Of a stretch of DNA of 54,418 nt, positions 7,498 to 16,388 are shown piece by piece. The stretch is from an uncultured Acidobacteriia bacterium. GTDB lineage: Bacteria > Acidobacteriota > Terriglobia > Bryobacterales > Bryobacteraceae. Where the stretch lies: assembly GCA_903909435.1 (NCBI GenBank), contig CAIVVT010000295.1, positions 1-54,418 on the forward strand, read 5' to 3'. The notes below the pieces were generated by a model. It saw only the letters and a program-made list of their open reading frames with translations, was not told where the DNA came from and did not search any database. Positions within the stretch are counted from its first letter, which is position 1. The number at the start of each line of letters is the position of its first letter. Made by a program: the position numbers and the translations under genes.

Positions 7498-8151
7498 CTA
7501 GTTTCTGTCCTGATCAGTAGTTTCTTGGAATCGGTTGAGCGCCAGATCGATTTGCTGCCCTTCAGCGGCCAGAGGCACGCAGAGGTGCAATCGTTGACGC
7601 GGCAGGTCCGGCAGTATAAATTCGCCGAACTCGTTGCTGAACGTCTTTCCAACCACTTTCTTACCTGCCATTACGAGCACTGGCAGATTGGACATTTCGT
7701 CGGATGGGTTATCGTCATTTGATAATTGACCCACCAATGTCCAGTTCACGTGCTCCGGCTCTGCTTCCAACCGCAAATCCACGGAGTACTCACCAGCGCG
7801 GAAGAGCAGCATGCGCGTGCCACATCCGAGCGGAAGCGATCTCGCCCCCGCCGGCTGCAGATCGAGCATGCTGTCGTATTTCAACACTGCCTTCAACCGG
7901 CGCAAGGCCGCTCGCGTCAGATCCTCAGTCTCCCGAGTTCTTGCCTGCATGATTGCCTTGGCCACTTTGACCAGGTCGTCCGGTACCTGCACCTCGCGAG
8001 CAGCCGATTCGTTCAGACGAAGCAACCAACCCGCAGCGTCCTCACAACTCGGGCAACCCTCCTTCAAGTGTTCGGCTGCGTAACGTGCTTTCTCAGCAGT
8101 CATGACACCCCTTACGTAATCAATCCAATCTGTTGTTTCGAGATGATGCAT
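7498..8151 (-). CDS. Zinc-motif, anti-sigma-like protein with C-terminal beta domain
   Basis: The 217-residue protein (start ATG 8151) has H28-x4-C33-x2-C36 in AAEHLKEGCPSCEDAAGWLL, close to the zf-HC2 motif of zinc-binding anti-sigma factors. A helical linker (residues 37-90) leads to a C-terminal beta-rich part (about 100-217), including GKTFSNEFGEFILPDLP, which resembles carboxypeptidase-regulatory-like domains. No membrane segment is visible, so it would be a cytosolic sensor. An alternative ATG at 8196 has GAGGGG upstream and would add 15 residues. It sits between the TPR-CHAT gene and the subtilase, with an ECF sigma factor two genes upstream. Control of that sigma factor is inferred from context, and it is also a candidate CHAT substrate. 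Confidence 0.6.
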   Translation of the reverse strand: MHHLETTDWIDYVRGVMTAEKARYAAEHLKEGCPSCEDAAGWLLRLNESAAREVQVPDDLVKVAKAIMQARTRETEDLTRAALRRLKAVLKYDSMLDLQPAGARSLPLGCGTRMLLFRAGEYSVDLRLEAEPEHVNWTLVGQLSNDDNPSDEMSNLPVLVMAGKKVVGKTFSNEFGEFILPDLPRQRLHLCVPLAAEGQQIDLALNRFQETTDQDRN

Positions 8152-8543
8152 GTATGCTGAACCCTTTCTTCTTTCGCGAGAATCTGGCAACGACATTGAT
8201 ACTTCGCCCCTCACTGCGACCAAACCGGTCATCCGGCTTGCCAATCCTCGCCCACGTGGCCCAAGAACTGGCGGTCCCACTCAAAACGGACACGCAAAAC
8301 GCTTCGATCCTTCCAAATCCAAGGTCCCTGAGAGAAACCCGAAACTCCCTAAACCCACGAAACCGTCAAGCTATCCGCGCACCGGCAAACGCCCATCTGC
8401 AGACCTTGTTCACCTTACATCGCCGAACTACCGTCGAGTCCTGCCGCAGCACTGTCGCATCACGCACGGGCATGCGTACTCCAGCACTAAAGTAGGGACC
8501 GCTGGAGTCCCTCTTGATATAGCTTTAGGTCGATTTTTGAGCG
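8152..8543. other. 392-bp gap inside the operon
   Basis: This is by far the largest spacing in an otherwise tightly packed gene run. Near the CHAT gene stop, read on the minus strand, a small hairpin (GGGAC/GTCCC with a 7-base loop, about 8496-8512) lacks a T-tract. One short minus-strand frame with a fair ribosome binding site is described separately. The long plus-strand frame across this gap runs into the CHAT gene and looks non-coding. The gap may hold an internal promoter for the last two genes, but I see no clear -35/-10 pair. Confidence 0.4.
8366..8473 (-). CDS. Possible 35-residue small protein between CHAT and zinc-motif genes
   Basis: ATG at 8473 has GGAG five bases upstream and opens a 35-codon frame ending at TGA (8366-8368). 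The peptide (MPVRDATVLRQDSTVVRR...) is basic, with two Cys in its second half. The stretch LRQDSTVV loosely echoes the LDQSTVII repeats of the subtilase two genes downstream, which could be chance. There is no homology evidence; I list it because it fills the only large gap of the operon. Confidence 0.2.
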   Translation of the reverse strand: MPVRDATVLRQDSTVVRRCKVNKVCRWAFAGARIA

Positions 8544-11435
8544 CTAATGAGCGTTTGGCGCCAGGGTACTTACCTTCCAATCGCCGACCAGGCAAAATGG
8601 AGCCCAGTAGTACGGGTGATCATACTTATTTCGCAAGTTTCGCAAGGCACTTTGAGAGGCCGTGGCAGCTGTCTGGCCCTCCGACATCAGCCGGTAAAAC
8701 GCCGTCATGTACTCAGCCGTGCTCTCGTCCTGCACGTCCCACAGGCTGAGCAACACCGCGCGTGCTCCCGCGTGCAGCAAGCCCCGAGTCAGCCCCAACA
8801 ACTCGTCTCCACCGACCACCGTGCTCAAGCCGGTGCTACAACCGCTAAGGGTCACCAAGTCCGCCCTCAGGTCGAGCCGGTAGAGATCAAACAGGCTTAA
8901 GAACCCGTCGCCCAGCCGGATTGCTGAGAACAAGGGATTGTCGCGCCTGAAAAACCCATGCGTGGCAATGTGCAGGATTCGGGTCTGTGGGGCGGCCAGC
9001 CGAAGGCGCTCTTCGGTGGCTTCTTCGGTCAGGAAAAGCTCGGAGGAGTCCAGGAGACCGGCTACTGCGCGCGCCTCGATTTCGATGGACGGACTTCGCG
9101 CATCCGCTATTCCAAATACTAGATTCCCACGCGCCTGGCTGACTGGACGCCGCAGGCAGGCGGCCAGAACACCGCCACTGGGGGCGTAGGACATTGTGAA
9201 CTCGTCGATCAGGCAGCAGTCCCCGTCGTGCAGCGCGTGAAACGGCAATTGATGCAGTATGCCGTAGGGAGCTATGACGAGATGCTCTTCACGGAGCTTT
9301 TTTCGCAATGGGCGGAAGAGTTCCTCATAGAGCCCCCTGAAGTGGGTCTGGATCGCATCTCGCAAGCGGGGCGCGAACCGCTCCAGATAGTCTTTGCCGA
9401 GACGGAACTTCGACAGCTGAAAACGGGCTAGACGGACCTTCTCCGCCACTGTGTCAATCGGCCCCAGTTCGACAAACTCAATCCGGCGCTGGCTGACCAG
9501 GGCGGCCACGTACCTGCCTCGAACTGCGAAGAACTCCACCAACTGAGAATCCTTCGGCATTGCGGGTTGCACGTCGTGCGCGGCCGAAACGAAAGCCCCA
9601 GGCAGTATGTGCCGGCGTTCGCCTTTCGAGGGATTCAGCGCCCGGCGCTGTTCGCCCAACCGCTGTGTCAGCTTGTCTTCGGTATCTCTTGCCTGACGCG
9701 TCAGATTCCGAATCTCAGATTCGCTGGCGTTGCTTCCCAGCATTGCGGATTCTATGCGCCGGTACAGGCTAGCCAATTCCAATCGCAATCCCGAAGCCGG
9801 ATCGCTCGCGGGTCTCAGTCCCTCAGGCGAAGCCGTATCCAGCAAGTCGGCCAGACTCCTGGACTTGGCCTCCTGGAGGAGGGCCAGAACTTCACGTGGA
9901 GTCGGGCCTACTCCTGACCCGGAAACATGGCTCATCCAGAGCCAGATCAGATTCTCGTAGACCTCAACCTTGTCCTTCAGGAACGAAATGCGAAGATCTT
10001 CCCCGCCCAGGCTGTTGCGCAGGCGATCGACAGCTTCGCGTGTTTTCTGCCAAGCGTCCCAGGCCTGCATCCAGTGACCCTGGTGTTCCTCAACCTCGCC
10101 CAGCGTGAACCACGCCAGGTAGTCGATGGATGGCAGACGCTCTTGGGGTGGTACGTTCAGGACTCCCTGACACAGTGCCCGTGCTTCGAGCACCTTCCCG
10201 GAGCGCAGCCGGACTCTTGCGCGAACCAAGTCGCAGAGAGCCGACTTGCCCGCAAGCCCGCCTTTCGACAAGTGCGTGCTGGCCTTATTGGCCAGCTTGC
10301 CGGCCATGGCCGTCTGATCGTCGCTGAGGTAGGAGATCGCCAGATAAAGGTCGATAAGCGACGGCCAGAGTCGGTTGCTCTCCCGCGAGAGGATCTCCCG
10401 CGCCTGCCGCATCAGTGCCCGGCCGGATTTCCCCGCGCCCACGTGATGCAAGCTGACAGCTTCGCTGACCATCGCCTTAGCTCGCTCGTAGTTCATCCCC
10501 AGAGCCATGAATTGCGCCGCCGCCTGACGTGCCAGGCGGGCGCCTTCGCGGCTCAGGTTCAATTCCAGGTACAGTTCCGCCTCATCCAGGTCGCACAGCG
10601 CTTCGTGGTAGGGATCCGCCAGTTTAGCGCACAGCAACCTTGTGTGCCGGTAGATCTCAATGGCGCGTAGGTAATCGCCCCGCAGGTAGTACATGTAGGC
10701 GATGTTGTAGTCGGCGGCCGCTGCCATTCGGCTCAAGCCCGCCTCGTTGCATTTATTCCTAGCTTCGCCGTAAGCCAGCAGGGCCTCATCAAATTGCCCC
10801 ATGCTGATGAGCACGGTGGCCATGTTGGTGATCACGGAGGCTACATCACGGGCATTTCCGATGCGCTCCAACTCCTGCCGCGCCAGTTCGTACGTTGACA
10901 GAGCTTCCCGATAGCGGTCCTGGCGGTACAGGATGTTGCCGCGGTTGCTGTGCAGCCGGGCCAATCGCAAATCGTCGGAAACCTCCTCAAAAACCCGTCT
11001 CGCCGTTTCGCTCCAAGCCTCGGCCTGCTCGTAACGTCCCAGGTAGATGAGAGACTGCAGACCGCTCGACATCGTGCGGGCTTCTTCCACCCGGCTCCCG
11101 GCAGCCTGAAACAGCCCAACGGCTCGTTCGTAGTGCGCGACGGCCTGCTCGTGCTTGTTGCGAGCAAACTGCATGTGCCCGCGGACGCGCACAGCCTTGC
11201 CTTCCGATTCGTCGCCCTGGATCAGGTCGGCCAGGGCGTCGCACGCGTCGGCCAGTTTCTCAGCCCGCGCGCTATCGGCAAACACTTCCTGAGCGATCTC
11301 CACCACCAGCCGTTCAAGCAGTTCTGACCGCCTGTCCTCCGGAATATCCGCGGCGTTCACCGCCGCCGCTCCGCCCGTCGAAGCAGCCTCCAGCCAGGCT
11401 TCCGGCGTAAACTGGTTCCGTTCCGAGGCACTCAT
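8544..11435 (-). CDS. TPR-CHAT protease (caspase-like, peptidase clan CD)
   Basis: A 963-residue cytosolic protein. Residues about 80-480 are TPR-type helical repeats (for example LHSNRGNILYRQDRYREALS and ADYNIAYMYYLRGDYLRAIE). A linker follows, and then a C-terminal CHAT domain (about 640-955). The catalytic dyad is present: His826 in LHIATHGFF and Cys866 in TLSGCSTGLS, plus the family stretches QLPFHALHDG and YWAPFCLVGDW. CHAT proteases are activated through their TPR region and cleave a dedicated partner. AAGGGG lies before the ATG at 11435. It follows the ECF sigma gene by 19 bp and precedes the zinc-motif anti-sigma-like gene. Role as a signalling protease releasing the sigma factor is inferred from this order. 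Confidence 0.92.
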   Translation of the reverse strand: MSASERNQFTPEAWLEAASTGGAAAVNAADIPEDRRSELLERLVVEIAQEVFADSARAEKLADACDALADLIQGDESEGKAVRVRGHMQFARNKHEQAVAHYERAVGLFQAAGSRVEEARTMSSGLQSLIYLGRYEQAEAWSETARRVFEEVSDDLRLARLHSNRGNILYRQDRYREALSTYELARQELERIGNARDVASVITNMATVLISMGQFDEALLAYGEARNKCNEAGLSRMAAAADYNIAYMYYLRGDYLRAIEIYRHTRLLCAKLADPYHEALCDLDEAELYLELNLSREGARLARQAAAQFMALGMNYERAKAMVSEAVSLHHVGAGKSGRALMRQAREILSRESNRLWPSLIDLYLAISYLSDDQTAMAGKLANKASTHLSKGGLAGKSALCDLVRARVRLRSGKVLEARALCQGVLNVPPQERLPSIDYLAWFTLGEVEEHQGHWMQAWDAWQKTREAVDRLRNSLGGEDLRISFLKDKVEVYENLIWLWMSHVSGSGVGPTPREVLALLQEAKSRSLADLLDTASPEGLRPASDPASGLRLELASLYRRIESAMLGSNASESEIRNLTRQARDTEDKLTQRLGEQRRALNPSKGERRHILPGAFVSAAHDVQPAMPKDSQLVEFFAVRGRYVAALVSQRRIEFVELGPIDTVAEKVRLARFQLSKFRLGKDYLERFAPRLRDAIQTHFRGLYEELFRPLRKKLREEHLVIAPYGILHQLPFHALHDGDCCLIDEFTMSYAPSGGVLAACLRRPVSQARGNLVFGIADARSPSIEIEARAVAGLLDSSELFLTEEATEERLRLAAPQTRILHIATHGFFRRDNPLFSAIRLGDGFLSLFDLYRLDLRADLVTLSGCSTGLSTVVGGDELLGLTRGLLHAGARAVLLSLWDVQDESTAEYMTAFYRLMSEGQTAATASQSALRNLRNKYDHPYYWAPFCLVGDWKVSTLAPNAH

Positions 11436-11454
11436 GAATTAATCCCCTTCATGG

Positions 11455-12042
11455 TCAGAAGCCACGCTGCTGCAGCGCCTTCTTGAGCTTGCCAAGACAG
11501 CGTCCGCGGATGAATCCAATGGACCCTTCCGCCAGTCCAAGTTTCTTCGCCACCTCCAAGTACGGTCGTGGTGGTTGCTCGAAGAACAACATCTTCAGCA
11601 TCCTTTTGCACCGATCCGGAATCGACCGGAATGCATCCCGGACCAATTGGTCCTTTTCTGCTTCAATTCCTATCTCATTGACCAGCGGGCGAGCATCCGC
11701 GATATCAAAATGCACTTCCCGGCCCAGCGCCTGCCCGGCGCGCCGATTCTCGCGCTCCTTCCAGTGCAAGCATTTATGACTTGTGGTGGAGAGCAGCCAG
11801 CCGCGCAAGGCCGCTGGTTCACGCAGCCGATCCAGTTCGGAGTACAGGTCCAGCCACACGCTCTGAAAAATGTCCGCCGCGTCTTCCGCCGGGACCCTGA
11901 AGCGAATGGGTATGGAGTAGACCAACCCCTTATAACGTTCGACAAGTGCGTTCCACGCAGCCTCGTCGTGCTTACGGCACTTTGCAACCAGCGCTTCGTC
12001 TGACACCTGCTCGAATCTGTCTCGCGGGTCCACGACGCTCAC
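11455..12042 (-). CDS. RNA polymerase sigma factor, ECF/sigma-70 family
   Basis: The protein of about 195 residues has region 2 (DEAAWNALVERYKGLVYSIP, then AEDAADIFQSVWLDLYSEL and LRGWLLSTTSHKCLHWKERE) and region 4 (FRSIPDRCKRMLKMLFF, then YLEVAKKLGLAEGSIGFIRG). No region 1.1 or 3 is seen, as in ECF factors. I choose the GTG at 12042: GGGAG lies seven bases upstream and the GTGA overlaps the stop of the transporter binding-protein gene by 4 bp. A longer GTG start at 12090 would lie inside that gene. Translational coupling implies that sigma factor and peptide importer are made together. Confidence 0.92.
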   Translation of the reverse strand: MSVVDPRDRFEQVSDEALVAKCRKHDEAAWNALVERYKGLVYSIPIRFRVPAEDAADIFQSVWLDLYSELDRLREPAALRGWLLSTTSHKCLHWKERENRRAGQALGREVHFDIADARPLVNEIGIEAEKDQLVRDAFRSIPDRCKRMLKMLFFEQPPRPYLEVAKKLGLAEGSIGFIRGRCLGKLKKALQQRGF

Positions 12043-13895
12043 TTCGCTGCTCCCGCTTCGGGCCCCAAAAAGAGCTCCTCCGCATTCCACAAGGTGTAAT
12101 GATCCAGCACCGCCGGCCGGAAGTTGCCTACGCCGCGTCGAGCCACGACCAGCACGTTGGGACTCAGCAGGCTGACGATTGGGGTTTCGCGCGCCTCAAT
12201 TTCCTGCACCTGATCGTAAAGCCGCTTTCTGGCGCCATAGCCTTCCGTCGCCATCTGCTGGCGCATCAGTCGATCTATTTCGGCTTCCCAGTCCGAGCCC
12301 GGCTGCTGTTGGGACGGAGCCCAAACGTGCGTTGGCCCGCTGGAAGGCCAGACGTTCATCTCCGACCCAGGGTCAGCGTCGCCAAAGGCCAAACCGAAGA
12401 GGCAAACTTCATAGTTCTTTGACCTCAACACGCGATCCTGTACTGTCTGGCGCTCAAGCGGGGCTACCTGTGAGTTGATCCCCAACTCCTTTAAGTCCTG
12501 TTGCAGCATCGCGGCCATCTGGGCTCTTTGCTGATTGCTGGAACTGACCAGGATCGTAAACTCCACCGCGCGGCCGTCCCTATCTCTCAACGGCTGGTTG
12601 TCTGCGACCCTGAATCCCGCTTCGGCCAGCAGCTTGCGGGCATCGGCCACAGATCGGACGGGCGGCGGGATCTTCGAATTGGTCCACATTCGAATGCCCG
12701 GCGTGACGTGTGTGGCGAGCGGCGTCGCCCGTCCCCCGTAGACTAACCGCACCATCGCCTCGCGGTCGATCGCGAGCGAGACAGCGCGTCTGAATCGAGC
12801 ATCGCGAAACCAAACCTGCTTTCCAGCTACGCTTGCCGGAACTGAATTCGCAGGGTTTAAGTTGAAGAACAGGAAGACGTACTCCGGCCCTGCGCCCAGG
12901 TCCCGCAAGTCCAAATGGCGCGCCTTGGCGTCGTTTTCGAGCAGGGCGAAGCTCTTCGCGCTAACGCGGTTCAGCAGGTCGCCCTCGCCGCCCAGGAACC
13001 GGAGCACCTGGCCTTCCTCGTTTCCGACTTGCCGGAATAGTATCTCGTTGAGATACGGCAACGTCGCACCCTTGCTGTCTTGCTTCCAGTAGTAGGGATT
13101 CCGTTCCAGTACCAGCCCTTCCCCGGACCGGTAGTTCTTAAGTCGAAACGGGCCGAGACCGGCCATTGCCGGCGGTGCTGTGGCAAGCCCCCATTGTCCC
13201 GGCAGTTGGCCGCTTTTGTAGGAGTGTTCGAGCAGATGGCGAGGCAGGATTGCGATGCTGTCAAAAATCCTCTCCGCCGGCCCGTATGGACCTCCGAGGT
13301 CAAATTCGACCGTGTAACGATCGATTTTCCTGACCTGAATCGGACGACTTTGAACCAGCAGCAACTCGCGCTGCGCCGAGTTCACACTGGCATCGAGATG
13401 TGCTTGAAACGTGAACAGCACGTCGTCCGCGTCGAAGGGCTGGCCGTCGGAAAAACGCACATTGCGCCGCAGGTTCAGCCGGAAGCCCGTTCCTCCCGGG
13501 AGGGCGCTCCAGGACTCCGCCAGGGCTGGCTCGGTTTTCTGCGTTTCTCGGTTAATGTGGATCAGATCCGCATGCATCCGCCAGATGACTTCGTGCGAGG
13601 CATCATCCAGGGCGTACATTGGATTGAACGTGCGTGGTTCTCCGCGCTGCATGTAGACCAAACGCCCGCCCCGGCCATTCGCAGTGTGCGCGCCGCAGCC
13701 GCCCAGGTACCTCAGGAGTACCAACGCCAGCGCGCCGGCTACCAGCGGCAAAGCCCGCCCCCATACCACGTCGAGTACTGGCGACCATGCGGGCCTGGCT
13801 CGGCCATCGCGCTTGGCGCACCCTGCGGGGAGACGGCGGAATTCGCGGCCCGAATCAATCACCACGTCGATTGATTCTAACCACAATCCGGGCAA
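12039..13895 (-). CDS. Oligopeptide-type ABC transporter substrate-binding lipoprotein
   Basis: A 618-residue SBP_bac_5 family protein (cluster C, DppA/OppA type). A long N-terminal extension leads to a hydrophobic segment and lipobox (LRYLGGC, Cys67), so the mature protein should be lipid-anchored. Family stretches include RGEPRTFNPMYALDD, ALAESWSALPGGTGFRLNLR, FSDGQPFDADDVLFTFQAHL and FRRAVSLAIDREAMVRLVYG. I keep the TTG at 13895 because AAGGA lies five bases upstream; shorter GTG starts nearer the signal segment are possible. It starts 9 bp after the second permease gene. The substrate is probably peptides, but nickel or sugars cannot be excluded from sequence. Confidence 0.9.
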   Translation of the reverse strand: MPGLWLESIDVVIDSGREFRRLPAGCAKRDGRARPAWSPVLDVVWGRALPLVAGALALVLLRYLGGCGAHTANGRGGRLVYMQRGEPRTFNPMYALDDASHEVIWRMHADLIHINRETQKTEPALAESWSALPGGTGFRLNLRRNVRFSDGQPFDADDVLFTFQAHLDASVNSAQRELLLVQSRPIQVRKIDRYTVEFDLGGPYGPAERIFDSIAILPRHLLEHSYKSGQLPGQWGLATAPPAMAGLGPFRLKNYRSGEGLVLERNPYYWKQDSKGATLPYLNEILFRQVGNEEGQVLRFLGGEGDLLNRVSAKSFALLENDAKARHLDLRDLGAGPEYVFLFFNLNPANSVPASVAGKQVWFRDARFRRAVSLAIDREAMVRLVYGGRATPLATHVTPGIRMWTNSKIPPPVRSVADARKLLAEAGFRVADNQPLRDRDGRAVEFTILVSSSNQQRAQMAAMLQQDLKELGINSQVAPLERQTVQDRVLRSKNYEVCLFGLAFGDADPGSEMNVWPSSGPTHVWAPSQQQPGSDWEAEIDRLMRQQMATEGYGARKRLYDQVQEIEARETPIVSLLSPNVLVVARRGVGNFRPAVLDHYTLWNAEELFLGPEAGAAK

Positions 13896-13903
13896 GCTTG
13901 TCC

Positions 13904-14713
13904 TTAATAGTCGCCGCGCCCGTGACCGCTCAGAAGCTCACAGGCCAGCACCAATGCCGCGAGCAGCGGCAGCGGACTCGCCAGTTGCAGACAGCCCACC
14001 ACCGCCGGATGCCTCAATGGAGCCAACAAGTTACCCCAACTCGCGGCCGGCTCTCCCACGCCCAATCCGAAGAACGTGAGGGTCACCTCGGCTAAGACGT
14101 AGCCCGGCAGCAGCAGCAGAAACTGCGTCAGCGCGAGAGGCAATAATTCCGGCAGCAAATGCCGCCGGATCAGGTGCCAGCGCCCGGCCCCAAGGTTTTC
14201 GGCCACCTCGACGTACTCGCGCTCACGCACCTCTGCGGCCTTTTGCGTGATCAACCTTCCCGGGCGAGCCCAGCCGGCGGCGCCAATTACCGTGCTCAAC
14301 AGCAGCAGCACCTGCGCCGGACTCAGCGTAAGAGGCAAGAACGCACGGATTGCCAGTAGCAAATACAGCCAGGGGACCGACAAGAAGAGCTCCGCCAAAG
14401 CCAGCACCAGGCGCCGGAGAAGTCCTCTCGACAGGCCTGCCGAGGCCCCTGCCAGCAGCCCAATGCACACCGAAAGACTAGCGGCCAATAGGCCCGCGCC
14501 CAGCGAGACGCGCCCCCCGTAGAGCAGGCGCGACCACACGTCCCGGCCCAACTCGTCGGTACCCAGAAGGAAACGGCCCGACGGTGCGGCGCACGGCGCG
14601 ACGCGATACTGAATCTCCGGAGAATGCATGGTGAGAACCGGGGCCAGCACCATGGAAAACGCCAGAACCACAAGGTAAGCCACCGGCAAGCCTGTCCTGA
14701 GACGCCACCTCAT
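13904..14713 (-). CDS. ABC transporter permease, DppC/OppC type
   Basis: A 269-residue inner-membrane permease. Residues 8-30 form the first membrane helix; the segment GRFLLGTDELGRDVWSRLLY is the characteristic OppC/DppC N-terminal signature, and EYVEVAENLGAGRWHLIRRH carries the EAA coupling loop contacting the ATPase. Five or six hydrophobic helices are visible. The ATG at 14713 overlaps the previous permease stop by 4 bp (ATGA). Length is slightly short of the usual 290-300. Confidence 0.92.
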   Translation of the reverse strand: MRWRLRTGLPVAYLVVLAFSMVLAPVLTMHSPEIQYRVAPCAAPSGRFLLGTDELGRDVWSRLLYGGRVSLGAGLLAASLSVCIGLLAGASAGLSRGLLRRLVLALAELFLSVPWLYLLLAIRAFLPLTLSPAQVLLLLSTVIGAAGWARPGRLITQKAAEVREREYVEVAENLGAGRWHLIRRHLLPELLPLALTQFLLLLPGYVLAEVTLTFFGLGVGEPAASWGNLLAPLRHPAVVGCLQLASPLPLLAALVLACELLSGHGRGDY

Positions 14714-15675
14714 GGCCTCGGCCCGCCTTCGGACCTCAACCTTGGATCGGCGATGTAGAGGCAGATCTCGCTGAGAAAGTTCGCCGTGGCGAGGAGCGCG
14801 GCGCTGGCCAGGGCGAGATCGAGCACGATGTGAGCGTCGCGCGCGGTGATAGCCTCGATAAACAGCGGCCCCGCACCAGGCCAACTGAACAGCGACTCGG
14901 CGATCACAGATCCGCCGATCAACCCCGCCGCCGACAGCCCCAGCAGCGTAATGATCGGGTTCGCCGCCGCCGGCAGAATCTGCCCGACCCACAGCCTCCG
15001 GCCGCGGATGCCCGCCGAACGCGCTTCGCGCACGAAGGGCGACCGGGCCGCCTCGATCAGAGCCGAGCGCAGATGCCGCACGATCACCGGGAAAGCCGCG
15101 AACGCCAGGACTGTGCCCGGCAAAGCCATCCGCTTCAGCAGTTCCCAAAGCGAGGCATCCTCCAGGAACACTTCGTCGGAGCGGAGCCAGCCGAACTTGG
15201 ACGCGACGATCAGCAGCAGTGTGCCAAAAACGATTTCGGGGAATGCCAGTGCGGTCGCCGTCGTGGCCTGCACGCAGCGGTCCACCCAACTCCCGCGGCG
15301 TACCGCAGCCAGGAATCCAAAGGGGATCGCCGCCAGCCAAGCGACAAAGATAGACAGCCCGCCCAGGGCCAGCGTGTTTTTCAGCTTCGGCTTCAGTACC
15401 TCGGAAGCGGGCCGCCCCTGCGCCATCGACACCCCGAACTCGCCCTTCCACGCCGAGCGGCACCATGCCGAATAGCGCTCCACAAAGCCCCGATCCAGTC
15501 CGTATTGGGACTTCAGCCTGGCCGCCATCTGCTCGGACATCTGGGGGCTCAAACGCATGTCGTCGAAGAAGTCTCCAGGCGCCAGCGAGAGTAGCGAAAA
15601 GCTCAAAACCGAAACCGCCGCAAGCGTCAAGGCAGTGGCCGACAGCCGTCGCATGACGAAGACCAGAAACCTCAT
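14710..15675 (-). CDS. ABC transporter permease, DppB/OppB type
   Basis: A 321-residue membrane protein starting MRFLVFVMRRLSATALTLAA, with the typical OppB N-terminal helix followed by a periplasmic segment (GDFFDDMRLSPQM, then LKSQYGLDRGFVERYSAWCR). The coupling loop is seen at PFVREARSAGIRGRRLWVGQ and the C-terminal helix at ESLFSWPGAGPLFIEAITAR. The ATG at 15675 overlaps the upstream ATPase stop by 4 bp (ATGA). Confidence 0.92.
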   Translation of the reverse strand: MRFLVFVMRRLSATALTLAAVSVLSFSLLSLAPGDFFDDMRLSPQMSEQMAARLKSQYGLDRGFVERYSAWCRSAWKGEFGVSMAQGRPASEVLKPKLKNTLALGGLSIFVAWLAAIPFGFLAAVRRGSWVDRCVQATTATALAFPEIVFGTLLLIVASKFGWLRSDEVFLEDASLWELLKRMALPGTVLAFAAFPVIVRHLRSALIEAARSPFVREARSAGIRGRRLWVGQILPAAANPIITLLGLSAAGLIGGSVIAESLFSWPGAGPLFIEAITARDAHIVLDLALASAALLATANFLSEICLYIADPRLRSEGGPRP

Positions 15676-16388
15676 TCCTGACCCCGCCAATCCTGCAGCA
15701 CTGCCCGCCATGCCTGCCACGCAGGCGACTCTGTCCCTGCGAGCTTCCCTCCGTCCATCAACAACATCCGGCTCCCGGACTCCTCCAGCAGAGCCGTGTC
15801 GTGCGCGATGAACAGGCAAGCGAGATCGCTCAGTTCGCTCAACGTGGTAAGAATCTGCTCCTGCAGCGGGATATCCAATGCCACCAGCGACTCGTCCAGG
15901 ATCAGCAGAGCGGGCTCGACCGTCAGGGCGCGCGCGATGGCTGCGCGTGCCTTCTGGCCTCCACTCAGTTCCCAAATCCTACGCCCGAGTAGGGCCGGGT
16001 CGAACTCCGCTTGCTCGGCTGCGGCGAACACTCGCCCCGCAGGCAGTTGCCTGATTTCGACCGGCTCGGAGATGGCCTCGAGGGCTGTAAAACGCGGGTT
16101 CAGGCTTCGCCCGGGGTCTTGGGGAATCCAGCAAACCCGGTTTTTCAATTCCTTCCCGCTGGCGGGACTCCCGTTCAATTCAATCACTCCCCGATCCGCG
16201 CGATCCAGGCCGGCCAGAATCCGGGCGAGGGTCGTTTTCCCGCAGCCTGACTTCCCGGTGAGCACCACCCACTCACCTGAGTCGATCGCTACATCTACGC
16301 CGCGCAGGACAGGGTCACGCTGCTGGCCAAAGAAACCGCGGGAAACGTGCCTTTTCTCGATGTTCGTTGCGGTAAGCAGCGGGTTCAC
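15672..16388 (-). CDS. ABC transporter ATP-binding protein, DppF/OppF type
   Basis: A 238-residue nucleotide-binding subunit with Walker A (TGKSGCGKTT), Q-loop (CWIPQDPGRSLNPR), signature (LSGGQKARAAIARAL), Walker B (LLILDESLVALD) and switch His (FIAHD). The GTG at 16388 overlaps the preceding stop by 4 bp (GTGA), with GGAGGG just upstream. It is shorter than standard OppF (about 320) because the C-terminal oligopeptide/dipeptide zinc-ribbon extension is absent. Confidence 0.92.
   Translation of the reverse strand: MNPLLTATNIEKRHVSRGFFGQQRDPVLRGVDVAIDSGEWVVLTGKSGCGKTTLARILAGLDRADRGVIELNGSPASGKELKNRVCWIPQDPGRSLNPRFTALEAISEPVEIRQLPAGRVFAAAEQAEFDPALLGRRIWELSGGQKARAAIARALTVEPALLILDESLVALDIPLQEQILTTLSELSDLACLFIAHDTALLEESGSRMLLMDGGKLAGTESPAWQAWRAVLQDWRGQE

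Noticed and set aside
8150..8749. 199-codon plus-strand frame across the operon gap
   Set aside because: Runs antisense into the end of the CHAT gene, is extremely Pro/Arg/Ser-rich, and shows no family pattern.
7498..12042. True craspase/type III-E CRISPR locus
   Set aside because: No gRAMP (Cas7-11) gene, no Cas1/Cas2 and no repeat-spacer array anywhere in the window; only the protease/sigma logic is similar.
12042..12090. Longer sigma-factor start at GTG 12090
   Set aside because: It would overlap the binding-protein gene by 52 bp and add a non-family N-terminus; the GTG at 12042 has a correctly spaced ribosome binding site and 4-bp overlap.
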